Shown here piece by piece: positions 45,441 through 57,139 of a stretch of 64,000 nucleotides of DNA; positions within the stretch are counted from its first letter, which is position 1; each line of letters starts with the position of its first letter. This stretch comes from Cristatella mucedo (lineage: Eukaryota > Bryozoa > Phylactolaemata > Cristatellidae): positions 3,619,001 to 3,683,000 of the forward strand of contig WPIO01000002.1 in assembly GCA_009760855.2 (NCBI GenBank). The letters run 5' to 3'. The position numbers were made by a program, and so were the translations under genes. A model generated the notes under the pieces. The model searched no databases, had not been told where the DNA came from, and saw nothing but the letters and a program-made list of their open reading frames with translations.

Positions 45441-46913
45441 CCTTGTAGCCGCTCAAGCGTCAGTCCCCGGGAGGCCTGCGGATGCTGCAACTGTGCGCCG
45501 AAAGCGACCGTTTCTTGTGGGCCGGTTAGTAGCTGTTACTTACCATCAAAAGGCTTTACGCTGCGCGCACCGGTCCCAGACTGAGTTATTGAACTGCAAA
45601 AGCCCAGTTATAACAACCCCCTCTTCCATGCCTGGGATCGCTAGCGATGGTCCCGACCCGGAAGGTAGACCACTGCAACACAACAAGATACGAGCGGCTA
45701 ACAGAGTAGCCGGTGGAAAACAGCTGTGAAGTCTTAGCTGCACTTAGTTGTTCGTCGCCGTAAGCTTGAACTATCGTGCTCTCGAAGCGTAATCTCTGGC
45801 TTTAGCTATTGAAGTTGCAGCCCCGAGCTCTGTCAGTGATCTTACTTTTATTCTCTCCAATCTGAACTCCTGAACTCAGGCATAGTTGCTGTTCTCTTTG
45901 GGGACAAACTCTAGGCGTCTATACTTACGTTTGTTATTTTGTAAATTCTCCCCAAACACTCGGCTGATGGAAATTCTGCGCCTGCCTACCAGCCTTTCGT
46001 CTTAGTTAATGTAGCATATTAGATAGCTGATGGCATACTTGCGCATGCCTACCAGCCTAGCCTTTGGTTAGTGCCCCGAATTAGTCGGGCCACATCCTGA
46101 CCGCATCGTCTGCCCAAAGCTTAATTCTAGCTAGAGTAGATTTCACTGTCGGATTAGTTCATCGCTCCGCACCCAGTTAACTAATGAGTCTCCTCTCCGG
46201 GTTATACTTGGCTAGATCAGTTTCACATGGCTAGATCCGCCCTAAAAGTTGCCGTAGTTAAACCCGCGAATGCAAGTGCTCGTCTCGCGGCAAACCGGAG
46301 AGCTGCCCCTTTGCAATCCAGCCGTTGGCTACAGCTCCTTTCGCTTCGTCCCAGCGTATTCTGGCTTTTCCCGACATCTACCACTTGAGGTCACTCGTTT
46401 TGTAGTGAAAACGTAGGCATTTCAGGACTTAATAGACACATCAAAGACTATTTTAAAGAACGACGTGCATTCCGCTGATCGGCTAAAGGAAATACGTATT
46501 AACTTCGTCTTTCAGATAATTATGCACAGTCAGAAGGCTATGCAAAATTCTCTAGCTAGTTTCAAACCTCCAGATGCAAAACTCATTCGCACGTATATAT
46601 TGTGCTCCCCTAATTTTCACTGAATAAAATAAAGCAACACCACGCGTCCTTGCACCTGTCTACATCTTATACTACAAATTAAGTTTCTTTTATTAGGAAT
46701 GCAGATGAATCTGTTTTTAAATGCATGCACCTATATGCCTAGCTTATGTGTGTATATCATTATTAGACATTTAGCAGTAAAAGAAATGCACAAGTGAGTG
46801 ACGAAATCTTCAGCATTGTATTTTAATTACCACCGTGCAGCACAGCGCCAGCCAGCCTCAATTTAAGGACGCTCAGGAACTGCTCATCTGGAGAACACCA
46901 TGGTCCTAAAGCC

Positions 46914-47131
46914 GTGAGCAAGAGGACGCAGCCGTCGTAGTAGGATCATGAGGCTGATTGATATCGGCTGGACTGTCAATCCTATAGTTCCTGCAAGCAA
47001 TTTAATAATAGGGCATCGCCCGCTCGCGAGTACCCGAGTTCCCGAGCAGTGAGCAAGAACACGTATCGGTTGTAGGAGGTCTAGCGGGCATTGATTTCGG
47101 CTGGCCTGTCAACTCTGTCGTCCCAGCTACC
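46914..47131. repeat. Diverged tandem duplication, period about 134 bp
   Basis: gtgagcaagaggacgcagcc ... gatatcggctggactgtcaa recurs as gtgagcaagaacacgtatcg ... gatttcggctggcctgtcaa. Only about the first 80 bp of each unit match. Confidence 0.7.
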
Positions 47132-47269
47132 TATTAAAGATTATAGCGACGCTCTCCCAGGGCTGGGTCTTTGTCGCTTCCCCAAAGTTGACCGGCTAAT
47201 TTTCTCTTAAAAGGAGTAAGGTGGACGGGCCGCTCGTGCCAGCAATCGCGACCGCAAGGCACGAGAGCT

Positions 47270-47404
<135 letters not shown>

Positions 47405-47589
47405 TTGTACTCACCGGCTACGATCCCTCCGAGTGTTACAGAAAGCGGGATTCTTTCAGCTTCAGTGAAGCGTACGTTGCTGATATGCGAGTGTTGATGG
47501 ACGGACAAATTTCGGAAATTGAAAGACAATAAGACCAATGCACTATTGGTGATAAGACCAAAGTCACCTAGCATTTAAAAATAGAACCC

Positions 47590-48300
47590 TCAACATTTGC
47601 TCTGCCGGCATATCTACTGTGACTGTGGCTTCCACCCGGAATCTTAATGTCATCTCCTAAAATGACTTTTCCCTAGATGAATGCTTGGGCTCTGAAGTGA
47701 AGTCTGCCTAGTCTCACGTATGTAGCCTGAAATGCCGAGCTAGCTTAGATAATTCCACCACAGCCAAGCTGGTCCATGCATTTTTAACACCCCATTTTGA
47801 CTTCTGTGACTGACGTCAACAGGGCTGTGCAATACGACGCTTACGGTCGGTGCAATAATTTTCTGCTAGCCTTGTTTGTCGTAAATGTCGTTGCCAAATT
47901 GTGCACCTCTAATTCACCAGGACCGGCTACCATCGTTTAGTGCGATTTTGTGTAGAACTGTTATCCAGTCAGGGAGGCTTTTTAATACACGCTCTTTTGA
48001 CTAAAAGGCTATGTTTGTGACCCTGACCACTAAAATTCTTTGCATACCGTTGGTTTAGGTCGCGTGCTTCTAGGGTCTTGATCTCACTCCCGATCTTATG
48101 AGTGAAAACATTAAACAAGAAGGGAAATCGGCGGCCAGTGCCTCTCAGCATTTGCTGGGTAAGTGTAACATGTTTTTCGTGTTCTTTGGCTGCTGACACA
48201 GCATCTTAAGGCAAACCGATTGAAATTCTTCTCTACCAGCTGATGAAAAAGGACAAAAAAAGGAGTTGATTTCATAGGGCAAATTACAAATATCTTTTTA
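47590..48300 (+). mobile_element. LINE remnant, decayed, duplicated near E
   Basis: It follows ORF2 end and 3' UTR of the LINE (tctgactggtccatgcattt-like block near 47770, tail near 48245-48300) without a frame. The 3' half matches 61900-62290. Confidence 0.6.
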
Positions 48301-48964
48301 TTTTAATAGAAAATGGAAGTCTATCCGCTGCGTGACTAAATTTTTGTGGATACGATGCGCCTGCCTGGAAAGAGACACACATTTAATTTAGAACCAAAAC
48401 CGGTAACATTTCAACATTCACGTGTTTCATGCCACCAGTAATAATAAGAGTAAGTCGTCATAATAGCGCCAAAAAACAATCATATTTCTATCGTGAAACG
48501 TAACAATTTGCAGAAAGATAAGCGATAACAAAGCTTAGATGATCGGCTCTGTATTATGCCTACACCAGCATACAGAAGGAAGCAGCACTGAGTATGTTTG
48601 CTATCACCAAAGGACAACCACATTTCTATCGTGGCACTTGATGCCTTCCTGAACCAGAATCAATAACTAATGTTGAAATAGGCACGATAAGGTACGGTTC
48701 CTAGACTAGCATGCTGAAGCTTGCAAGAATATACTCGATGTCACTAGTTCGTAGAACTCCTGGTATCAGTGGCGTACACAGGTAAATCATTCACACGTGA
48801 GCATGCAAAGTTTTCAAGAAAAAACATAAACTTGCTCTATGAAGAGTAGGAAGAATCTTGTTTGAATTCCTACTGGATTTACTTCCCCTCAGCAGAACCC
48901 CGCATGAAGACGCACATATTCTAACTTGCGTGTTCATCTGAGAATCCATGACGAACTCATGGAC

Positions 48965-49610
48965 TTGATAAAGCGTCCTCAGAGAACTCAATCTCTTTCT
49001 AGGCGCTTTACATTTGCTGCAAAGAGACGCGACAGAATTGCGATTGAATGGTGAGTGATAATACGGTGATTAATTATAACGAATAATAAATTAATCAATC
49101 AATAATTTTTTTTATTAAAATTATAAATTTTTAATTCTAATAAATTAATGAATCATATGTTGAATGGTGATAATATCAAGCGTGATAAACAAAATGAATA
49201 ACATGGTTAGAGATGACATGCACAGGGTCAGCATGAAAATGTGGTTAGTGGCAACATGCACAGTGTCACCACGCATGAGCACATGAAGGACGAATCACAG
49301 GGACCCACTAAATGCTGTTCTAAATAGGTGTGTTTTTAAGTTCTTTTTAAATGTGGTCAAGTCTGGGGATGCTGCGACGCAAGTCGGGAGGGAGTTCCAA
49401 GCTTTGGGAGAATACGAACTAAATGCACGGTCTCCAAGGAATTTGAGGTTTGTAAGAGGTATTGGTAAACTGTTGGATTCCGAAAAGCGGGTGGTACGAT
49501 GCTTGGCCTGGTGGGGGAGTAGATCTGAGAGATAGGCTGGAGCCAAAGAACGAAGTGGCCTAAAAGTGAGCGACAAAACCTTGAATTCGATCCGTTGCTT
49601 GACTGATAGC
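48965..49610 (-). mobile_element. CR1/L2-type LINE, 3' fragment, fairly well kept
   Basis: Hairpin tail at 48968-49020, 3' UTR, then the ORF2 end on the minus strand in an open frame of 93 codons (SLTFRPLRSLAPAYLSDLLP, then AKHRTTRFSESNSLPIPL, ending TAFSGSL). A spacer of AT-rich DNA (49060-49150) sits inside the 3' UTR. It meets the next LINE head to head at about 49611. Confidence 0.88.
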
Positions 49611-49611
49611 C

Positions 49612-51145
49612 TTGACGAGTCGTGGCAGACCAGCTGAAATCATAGATTGAAATTTTAAACGTTGCTACTAAGTTCAAGTCTTGCTTTAGAGGTAATTATT
49701 CCACAGAGTCAGTTTTGCTTCGGGTGTACAATGACCCACTTAAGAATGCAGAAATGGGTAGAGTTTTTCTGCTTGTTTTGCTCGATCTTTCGGCAGCTTT
49801 TGATGCTATCGACTACTAAGTCCTTCTTGAGCGCCTCTCATCTCGTCTGGGCATCACTGGCATTGCTATCTCAGTGGGAGACTCCAGAGTTTTGACGTGA
49901 ATGGACAACGATCATCCAAGGTACCTCTGAAATATGAGGTACCTCAGGGCTACGTGCTTGGTCCGGTTCTTTTTACCGTTTATACTTTACCTCTTGCTGA
50001 TGTGATTGCCAAGCACAGCCTCGGCTTTCACTTATATGCGGATGACACTCAGTTGTACCTTGGTTTTTTATCCCCTCAACCTTCAAGTACGTCTAATTCT
50101 CCTGACCCCCTTGCTGCATCTACTGATGACATCCGTACATGGATGGCAGAAATTAAATTTTCTTAAATTAAATCATGATACAACTAACTTACTAGTCACG
50201 GAAAACCAAGCGTGATTCAAAAATTGGAAAGGCTAACTTTCATATCTCCTGTTGAATCTGCACGAAATCTAGGTGTCATGTACCAAAGTGACCTTTTTTT
50301 AGACGACCGCATCAGCTCCACAACTCAGTCTGCCTACTTTTATCTGCACAACATTCCTAAAATTCGGGCTTGTTCAGATAAAGATACCACATCCAAGTTA
50401 GTCCATGCATTTTTTGACATCCCATCTTGACTTCTGTAATTTCCTGCTTGCTGGTCTACCGGCATGTGCAATCGTGCGCTTACAGCTATTGAAAAACTCT
50501 GCAGCTAGGCTCGTCTGTCGTGAGTGTCGCAGTTGCCTCATCACACCACTTCTCGCTGAGCTGCACTGGCTACCAGTCAAGCAACGCATCGACTTCAAGG
50601 TTTCGTCGCTCAATTTTGGGTCCCTTATTTCTTTGGATCCGTCCTAACCAGTTCTTTGGCTCCAGCCTATCTCTCAGATCTAGTCCTCCCCCCCCCGCCA
50701 GGCCAAGCATCGTACCACCCGATTTTCAAAATCCAACAGTTTACCAATACCTCGTACAAACCTCAAATCCTTTGGAGAGATTTAGTTCGTATGCTCTCCA
50801 AGCCTGGAGCTCAATACTGACTTGCGTCACAACATCCCCTGCGATGATCCTATTTAAAAAAGAACTTAACAACGTACCAATTTACGGGCATTTAGTGGGT
50901 CTCTGTGATTCGTCCTTTATGTGCTTATGCGTGCTGACACTGCTGCATGCTGCCCCTAACCACACTTGCACGCTGACCCTGTGCATGTCACCCCTACGCA
51001 TGTTAATTATGTTGTTCATTAAGCATGATATTTCTACTCACCATTTGACCATGTTTCCTTTGCAGCAAATATAAAGCGCCTAGAAAGAGATTGAGTTCTC
51101 TGAGGGCGCTTTATCAAGTGTATTGCTATTATTATTATTATCAAT
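49612..51145 (+). mobile_element. CR1/L2-type LINE, 1.5 kb, inserted into exon 4 of GNBP copy D
   Basis: It starts in the reverse transcriptase before the AAFDAIDY block (near 49800) and carries VPQGYVLGPVLFTVYTLPLA and LYADDTQLYLGF (near 50030, both aspartates kept), then VTFF-DIPS, ARLVCRECRSCL and LHWLPVKQRI, broken by several frameshifts. The 3' tail (51072-51120) and an ATT microsatellite end at about 51143, directly against the remnant of exon 4 of copy D. A run of C at about 50692 marks another defect. Confidence 0.9.
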
Positions 51146-51147
51146 TA

Positions 51148-52896
51148 AGCTGGCTGCTTTCCAGCGTGTCTTCCTGGAACTCCTAGTTCAGTAACAAGCG
51201 TAAGAGACTCACTTATTAGCCTGGCACTTCTGTTTCCTGAAGGCTAGAGGCCATTCCAATGATTACATTATCAATTAAAATGACCTAGGCATTTGGTTAG
51301 TGCAAAAAGACCGAACGAACAGCAGGAGGAAAGATAAGGCATGGAGAGAGTCGGAAACAAGAATTGCACGTAGACACATAGATTGGTGGAGTAAATGCTA
51401 AGAAATTTGTGGCATCCATAATCCACCCTTCACCTTTACATTAATTCAGGAATTTTAACAGCGGTAAACAGGTTACTGATAAACAAACGCCCATACCTAT
51501 GTATGCTAGGCTATATAAGCTTACATTATGGTAAACTACGCATCCGCAATTGTATTCTGGTATTTATAATCATATTCTAAGCTGTCAAAACTTCTGAAAA
51601 GCTAGCCTACCCTTAATTCTATAAGGTTATCTTAAACTTGTCTTTTCATGTCTTCAATAGATATAAGGAAGATGGTTCGCTGTCCGCATCACATAAAATA
51701 TTTAAAGCAGTGGAATGGAATGATACTTTGAGGCTCTTCACTTAAACAATGTGAAATTAATACAAATGCATCTATATCAGGACCATGATAGTCATAATCC
51801 GACTAATTAAGGTTCAACAGCTAAAACGCTACTCGAAGCTTGTCGTCAAATAAACTGGTACCAATAAAACCACATTTCTTAAAGTTATATAAAGTCCCAA
51901 ACAGAAAACGAATAGCTCTCTAGCAAAAGGAACAATCCAATATTTGAATATGCATTTCAACTTTTCAATATATAAATTAGAAATCTCAGTACCAACTAAC
52001 GAACATGGACGTGCAGTTTAGCTATTTAGTTGCAGTCAAAGGTCAGGTCGCAGCTTCTTCTCATTTACCCAGTAGTAGTAAAGGCTGGAAAGAATAGAAT
52101 TTATTACGAATCCTCATATAGTGACACTTGATGATCCCACTTGCTTAGTTTGTGCTTCCTAAGTCGCTGTTGTAAATCAGCCGAAGACTTCCGCTTGCTG
52201 GTTAGTCGATACGCGGTGGCGGACGATTGTTATTTCCTCATCCTCGATGCCTTGGAGCTACCCAATTCTGATTTAGAAGGTGGACACCTAGGCCGTTTCG
52301 AATTGCATAGACCCAGTAATACACGGTATCTCCTGGATTGACAACCACAAGCTGATTCCGGTGGACCCAAGTTCCACCTGCAATAGCAAAAACAGCCTTG
52401 CATGAGTCATGTAGTAACCTAAGGAAAATGTAGGCTCTTTATCTTGACTTTGCATACGCTGTAAGGGAGGCATGGCCAAATGGTCAGTGGTAGAATTGAG
52501 TATTTAACTACGATCGTGCTCCTGTTGATACTTACGGGGAGATTTATTGAGCACATCGAAATTCCACTGTCCAGCATTCACTTCAGAAAGAGGCGTGTTG
52601 ACGCTGTAATGAAATGCAACGAGAGTGTTTCCAGGAGTGTCTGAAGAGAAAATGAGATCCGTAAACAGCAAATGATACTCAACCGTCGGCACCACTAAGA
52701 TTATGCATCTTTTAAATTGTGCGGTGTACCAAGCATTCATATGAAGAAGTCTGCAAAAGAGCTAATGGCCAAAGTACTTACCAGCCAATTCAAAGCGTAT
52801 TCCTCGTGGCCTGAGGAGCGATATCGATGGCGGATCAAATTGTGCACCCACGCCGACAACTAGGATTATGGACAGTAGTGGAAGCACCGACGCCAT
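51148..52896 (-). pseudogene. GNBP copy D, broken 5' remnant
   Basis: Exon 1 (52782-52896, 115 nt) and exon 2 (52536-52640, 105 nt) have the family lengths and good splice sites: signal peptide MASVLPLLSIILVVGVGA, then SISLLRPRGIRFELA and TLVAFHYSVNTPL. Exon 3 (52108-52377, 270 nt) is out of frame: after VYYWVYAIRNGLG and LLNQNW it meets TGA, and later TAA and TAG. The exon 4 remnant (about 51148-51188) has lost its AG acceptor (now TG), has TAG in place of the conserved Trp codon, and is cut off by the LINE ending at 51145. No exons 5 to 11 were found to the left. Sequence of exons 1 and 2 and of the promoter is closest to copy C. Confidence 0.9.
51189..52107 (-). other. Remnant intron 3 of GNBP copy D
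   Basis: AT-rich. The first 80 bp (taacaagcg...gactcactta) align with the intron next to exon 4 of copy C. No other feature seen. Confidence 0.6.
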
Positions 52897-52967
52897 CCTA
52901 AAGGTTTTGATCGGCTGGGAGCTTGGCGACAGAAAAGTTGATGTTGTTTGGACAAGATTTGTGCGAC

Positions 52968-52989
52968 TATAAATGCTTTCAGTGAGTCA
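52968..52989 (-). promoter_or_regulatory. Promoter elements of GNBP copy D, as in C
   Basis: TGACTCA (52983-52989) followed by a TATA-like TTTATAG (52968-52974) on the minus strand, 72 nt from the start codon, the same spacing as in copy C. Sequence between and around them (ctttcagtgagtcat on the plus strand) is nearly identical to C. Confidence 0.45.
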
Positions 52990-53469
52990 TTTTTGCTGCT
53001 ACACAAATAGCCTGAAAAGGAACGAATGACCCAATGCGGAAGGTGCGGCCAATCATCCAATGAAGCTATTTCTAGCACTCATCTGCCGCTCGTAAGTGCA
53101 AGTGTATTGCTGCAAGCGTAGTGCACATGCAAGCAGCGTGTCCAGTTCGGAACATGCGGGAAATCGGGCCTTGTCGCAGTGTTTACTCAGCCTGTGCTGC
53201 AATCTTCAACGTAAAGGCAGCGATAGCCGTACACTCAGAACTCGGATTTCCGCGTTCAGCATCTTGGACATCATGCCGTGTACAAATCTGACGCGTGTGT
53301 GAAATCGAAGACAGGCTGCACTTTATAATAAATTTCTAAAACTTCTATGCAATTTCAGGAATCTTCCAGTGCATCAAATTGCAGCAATCTATTCAAAGGA
53401 TAATAATAAGACTATATTAATATATAGATAATAATAAAAATTTTATTAAAATACTGCAAGAGAAATAAA

Positions 53470-54150
53470 TCTCTTCTCACGCACTTTTCATATGTGGAAA
53501 AGGAAGCATGTCGTGTGGTTAGTGAGAAAATGCCACCTGCCAAAATGCGTAAGCATATAAAAAAAGCAATTCAAACGGACCCAGCAAATGCAGAGACTAA
53601 CAGGTGAAATTTTAGTTTCTTTTCAAATGTCGTTAAGTCAGAGAATTTCGAGACTTTATTCAGAAATACATTTCCAGGCTACGGGAACTTAGTACAAAGT
53701 GTGTGTGCATGTGTGTGCGCGTATGTGCATGTGTGTGCGCGTGTGTGCATGTGTGTGCATGTGTGTGCATGTGTGTGCATGTGTGTGCATGTGTGTGCAT
53801 GTGTGTGCATGTGTGTGTGCGTGTGTGCGTTTGTGCGTGTGTGCGTGCGTGCGTGCGTGAGTGCGTGCGTGCGTGCGTGCGTGTGTGTGTGTGTGTAGTC
53901 TCCATAGATTTGACGTTGGTCAGGGTCACAGGTATGCGGCTAAAGGCAGAAGAGCAGCTCTTAAGCTGTATAGCTTGAATAATCTCGTTATTTTGCATGG
54001 TGCAGAGAATGAAAACACCTAAAAAGGATTTACAACGTAGTAAAGTCCATACGCTGCTTTACGTGAAGTCGGTACAGATCAGTGCGAATCGGTATAATGT
54101 TTACATTGCGGCGTCCAGGCATACCTGTAGAGCATTGCACTAACAGTGAG
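53470..54150 (-). mobile_element. LINE remnant with embedded GT-rich microsatellite
   Basis: Matches the remnant at 43655 (gaagcatgtcg, cggacccagcaaatg and tttccaggct blocks). A 200-bp GT/GC microsatellite interrupts it at 53698-53897. Confidence 0.6.
53698..53897. repeat. Higher-order GT-rich repeat: 10-bp gtgtgtgcat, then 4-bp gcgt
   Basis: About seven units of gtgtgtgcat follow one another between about 53740 and 53815, then gtgc/gcgt steps, then pure GT. Open frames on both strands result from the repeat. Confidence 0.92.
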
Positions 54151-54520
54151 CATCCGATTGCACTGTACTGACTTTCAGCTACGTAACATAGATGAAGAAG
54201 TCGGGCTTACTTAGACATGCCTAATTGGTCCATGCGTTAATGACGTTCCGTCTGACTTATGTAACTAAAACGTCTTCCGGCTTGTGCAATTACCTTACCC
54301 TGTTCGTTAACTGATATGCTCCTAAAGCCTAGAAATCACTCCCGACTCACATCATGATACTACGTGACGACTTACGACATTTAAAAAGAAGCTAAAAATG
54401 CACCTGCTCCTCACAGAATTATCTGGGTCGTTGTAAAGGGCCATTTCTTTGCTTGTGCTAGCTGAAGCTTTGCATATTATGTACATAGTACTTAGAAAGT
54501 GATACTGTCCTACTAGGACA
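54150..54520 (+). mobile_element. LINE remnant, decayed
   Basis: Follows the ORF2 end: ctgactttcagctacgtaac, then gggcttacttagac, later gctcctaaagcctagaaatc and aaaaagaagctaaaaatgca. No frame survives. Confidence 0.55.
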
Positions 54521-54589
54521 ATACAGGTTTCATTATTATTAATTATCATAACTATTAATTTAATGTGCTGGAAGACGCGAGTAGTTTGT

Positions 54590-55345
54590 TAGAGAAGTCA
54601 AGAAGCGATTTTACAAATGCATGGACCGCCATAGACGGTGGTATCTTTTTCTTAGCAGAACTTATTTTTTGGGAACAGCCAGTAGCAGAAAGCAGAAAAA
54701 CTCATTGTGGAGCTGACGTTATAGTCTGATGAAAGGATAATTCTTATAGGCCAAGTTTCAATACCGATGATGCTGCAGATGTATGGATGAGCTCATTTTA
54801 GGGCTTTCATTTCAACTCCTAAATCGGCATTGGTTTGCTCGTTACCAGGGCCAGTGCGTTGACTATACAAAACGTTAGTGGTAGATAGATTTAGACATTT
54901 CCTAAATTTTCCTAGTTAGTTTATATTTTTTATGGTTTAATAAAGCAAATTTTGCATGAGTATTTGTGCGAGTCTGCATCACACGACCAATGCACTAACG
55001 CATACTGAAACGTTGCACGTTATCACTATCTAATGGGCTTACCGACTTTTTTAAGGACCGACGTTCATAGAAGCTTGGAACACTAATACAGCCAATACCA
55101 GATTACAGCATTTATTTTGGTGTTCTTTTTTACTATGGATCATACAAACTACTCTTTTACGGAAATCTAAATATTCGCCAATTGTGCCGCTTCATATTTT
55201 TGCCCGCAATTACAATTAAGCGTATGTAGGTCTTCTGACAGTTTGTTAGCATTTGGCTTCAGAAATTGGCTTGAGGCAACTCTTGGTTCTCAGTTGCACG
55301 GCAGACGACCTTTGATTATCCTACATTTCTAACGACGAAAAAAAG
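54590..55345. repeat. Dispersed 0.75-kb repeat, copy 1
   Basis: Matches 60830-61570 along its length, e.g. aaatcggcattggtttgctc, ggccagtgcgttgactat, gaccaatgcactaacgc, cgttatcactatctaatggg and tttacggaaatctaaatatt. Its first 30 bp resemble LINE ORF2 on the minus strand; the rest is unclassified. Confidence 0.75.
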
Positions 55346-55442
55346 CCTGCAAAGTTTATACGCTTGGCCGCAGCCTTCGCTTAGGGAAAAATGTGATCAG
55401 TATTTTCAAAGGTCGAGTTCCCCTCGGCGATCATGTTACATA

Positions 55443-55545
55443 ATTCATCTATATAGCGCCTTAAGAGAGCTTAGTCTCTATTCGTCTTGGCCAAAAAGGT
55501 GCTGGCTGTGTGACGTTAAGGAGTAAGGGTCTGATCTCAAGTTAT
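55443..55545 (-). mobile_element. SINE copy, decayed
   Basis: Tail arms tagcgccttaagagagctta and gtctctattcg with a worn head; minus strand. Confidence 0.5.
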
Positions 55546-56477
55546 CTTTAGCATTTTAAGACTCGATAGTGCCACGTGTTAGAGAGCTGTAATAAGTTTT
55601 TGTGAAATCCATTAAAGTGCTAACTTTTCTATCGCGGTCGTTGTGAGAATGAACACATACCATACGCTGTATTCTGTGTTTGATTTGTTGGTTATACAGT
55701 CCTAGAGAATCTTATTCAGCTAAGAACTATCTAGATAAAACATTTTAAGCTGAACCGACACCGGATGGAGGCCTTGTGGACGCACTTAGTTCTTAATTGC
55801 TGCCTTAAATCAAATTATTCGTAATTTTGACTACACGTTAAAAGGAATACTTCAGTCCGTGTCCTAAATAATTTTTTTTATCTTTAATCTAATATTTTCT
55901 TTAAGTTAACCATCTTTCGGAACAATTCCGGCTACTACATCATGCAGCTAATTTTTTTTCGGATATTCATTATCCTGAACCATGCTGAAAAGGAAATGCC
56001 AATCGAAACCACACGTTACTCAAGGTATGTTGAGAACACAGCTGAGATTCGACGTGGTTTTAGCAACTAAAATGCACTAAGGAATAATGATCCTGATATA
56101 AAAAGTATGTCACATATAGCCCTAACAGGACTTGAGCATTATTGAGGTACTTGATGACTCTTTAAGACTTTATGATGCATGCGTAGCAGTGAAAGAAATG
56201 CTTAAGTGAGTGACGGAACCTTCAGCATTATGTTTTTATTGATAGTGTCTAGCTGCATACCGTTGTCCAAACGCTTACTTTGTGGTCTAATATAGAACGA
56301 CGGATCACATAATTCGAGGCATGATTCAGCATGGAAACAATTGACAATGTGGCGGACGCTCCAAAAGGAAACTTCGTGATACCTTCGGTCCAAATTTGAT
56401 CCTCGCTGCTGACGACGGCCTCTTAATTCAGCTGCCTATTTTGCCTAAATTGAACAGTATGGGCTTACTATCTTTTT

Positions 56478-57064
56478 CGATCGGCTTGCCGTTGCCGATC
56501 AAGAATTTGATAGCCTAGGCCGTTTCGAATTGCATAAATCCATTAGTTCACACTGTCTCCAGCATTGACGAACACATCCCTATTCTCGTTAACCCATGTT
56601 CCAGCTGCAATAGAAAAGGCAGCCTTGCAAGAGTTATATAGTTGCCAGGTCATCATACATCCAAAATCGTGCTTGTATTGCATGCTTACCTGGCGATTTA
56701 TCTAGCACATCCACATTCCACTGTCCTGCTTTCACTCCAGGGAGAGCCTCATTGACGCTGTAGTGGAATGCAACGAGAGTGGTGTCCAGAACGTCTGAAT
56801 AGCAAACGGTATCCTACTAAGTGCTCGAGCGAGATACGGAGAGACGCATGCAAGTTCTGGCTCTGCAGCACATTCTGCAAGGAGTCTCGCATGAAAAGCT
56901 CTCGGCAGGAGAAGGCAGCGGAATAGATTATCGCCGCGAAAGGACTTACCAGCAATTTCAAAGCGTATTCCTTGAGGCCAGAGACGCGATATGGAAGGCT
57001 CAGGAACGTCGTCCGCCGCGCAAACAGCTAGGAGCACGGGAAGAAGCAACAGCGCTGATGCCAT
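56478..57064 (-). pseudogene. GNBP copy E, broken 5' remnant
   Basis: Exon 1 (56950-57064, 115 nt): signal peptide MASALLLLPVLLAVCAA, then VPEPSISRLWPQGIRFEIA. Exon 2 (56690-56794, 105 nt): TLVAFHYSVNEALPGVKAGQ. Both are intact with good donors and acceptors. Exon 3 starts at 56604, but an in-frame TAA at 56543-56545 stands where the other copies have the Tyr of NYW. Homology continues through WIYAIRNGLGYQILD and stops at about 56478. Exons 4 to 11 were not found. An upstream in-frame ATG at 57088 would add eight residues; the start at 57064 matches the family. If read, it would give only a truncated CBM39-like peptide. Confidence 0.88.
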
Positions 57065-57126
57065 GCTTGAAGTCTGGATCTGGAGCACGTCAAACGCATA
57101 CTATTCCCAGATAGACTCAAGCTCGC

Positions 57127-57133
57127 TTTAATA
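57127..57133 (-). promoter_or_regulatory. TATA-like element upstream of GNBP copy E
   Basis: TATTAAA on the minus strand, about 63-69 nt upstream of the start codon, the same distance as in C and D. The AP-1-like TGACTCA of C and D is not present at the matching place. Confidence 0.4.
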
Positions 57134-57139
57134 GCCCAC

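Noticed and set aside
45493-45729. 78-codon frame in a GC-richer spot
   Set aside because: No motif, frames open on both strands, next to a decayed LINE; left unassigned.
49612-51145. Twin-priming inversion of a single LINE
   Set aside because: The inverted neighbour (48965-49610) has its own complete 3' tail, so two separate insertions fit better.
53660-53998. Cys/Val-rich and His/Thr-rich frames
   Set aside because: GT/GC microsatellite translations, despite a superficial likeness to cysteine-rich peptides.
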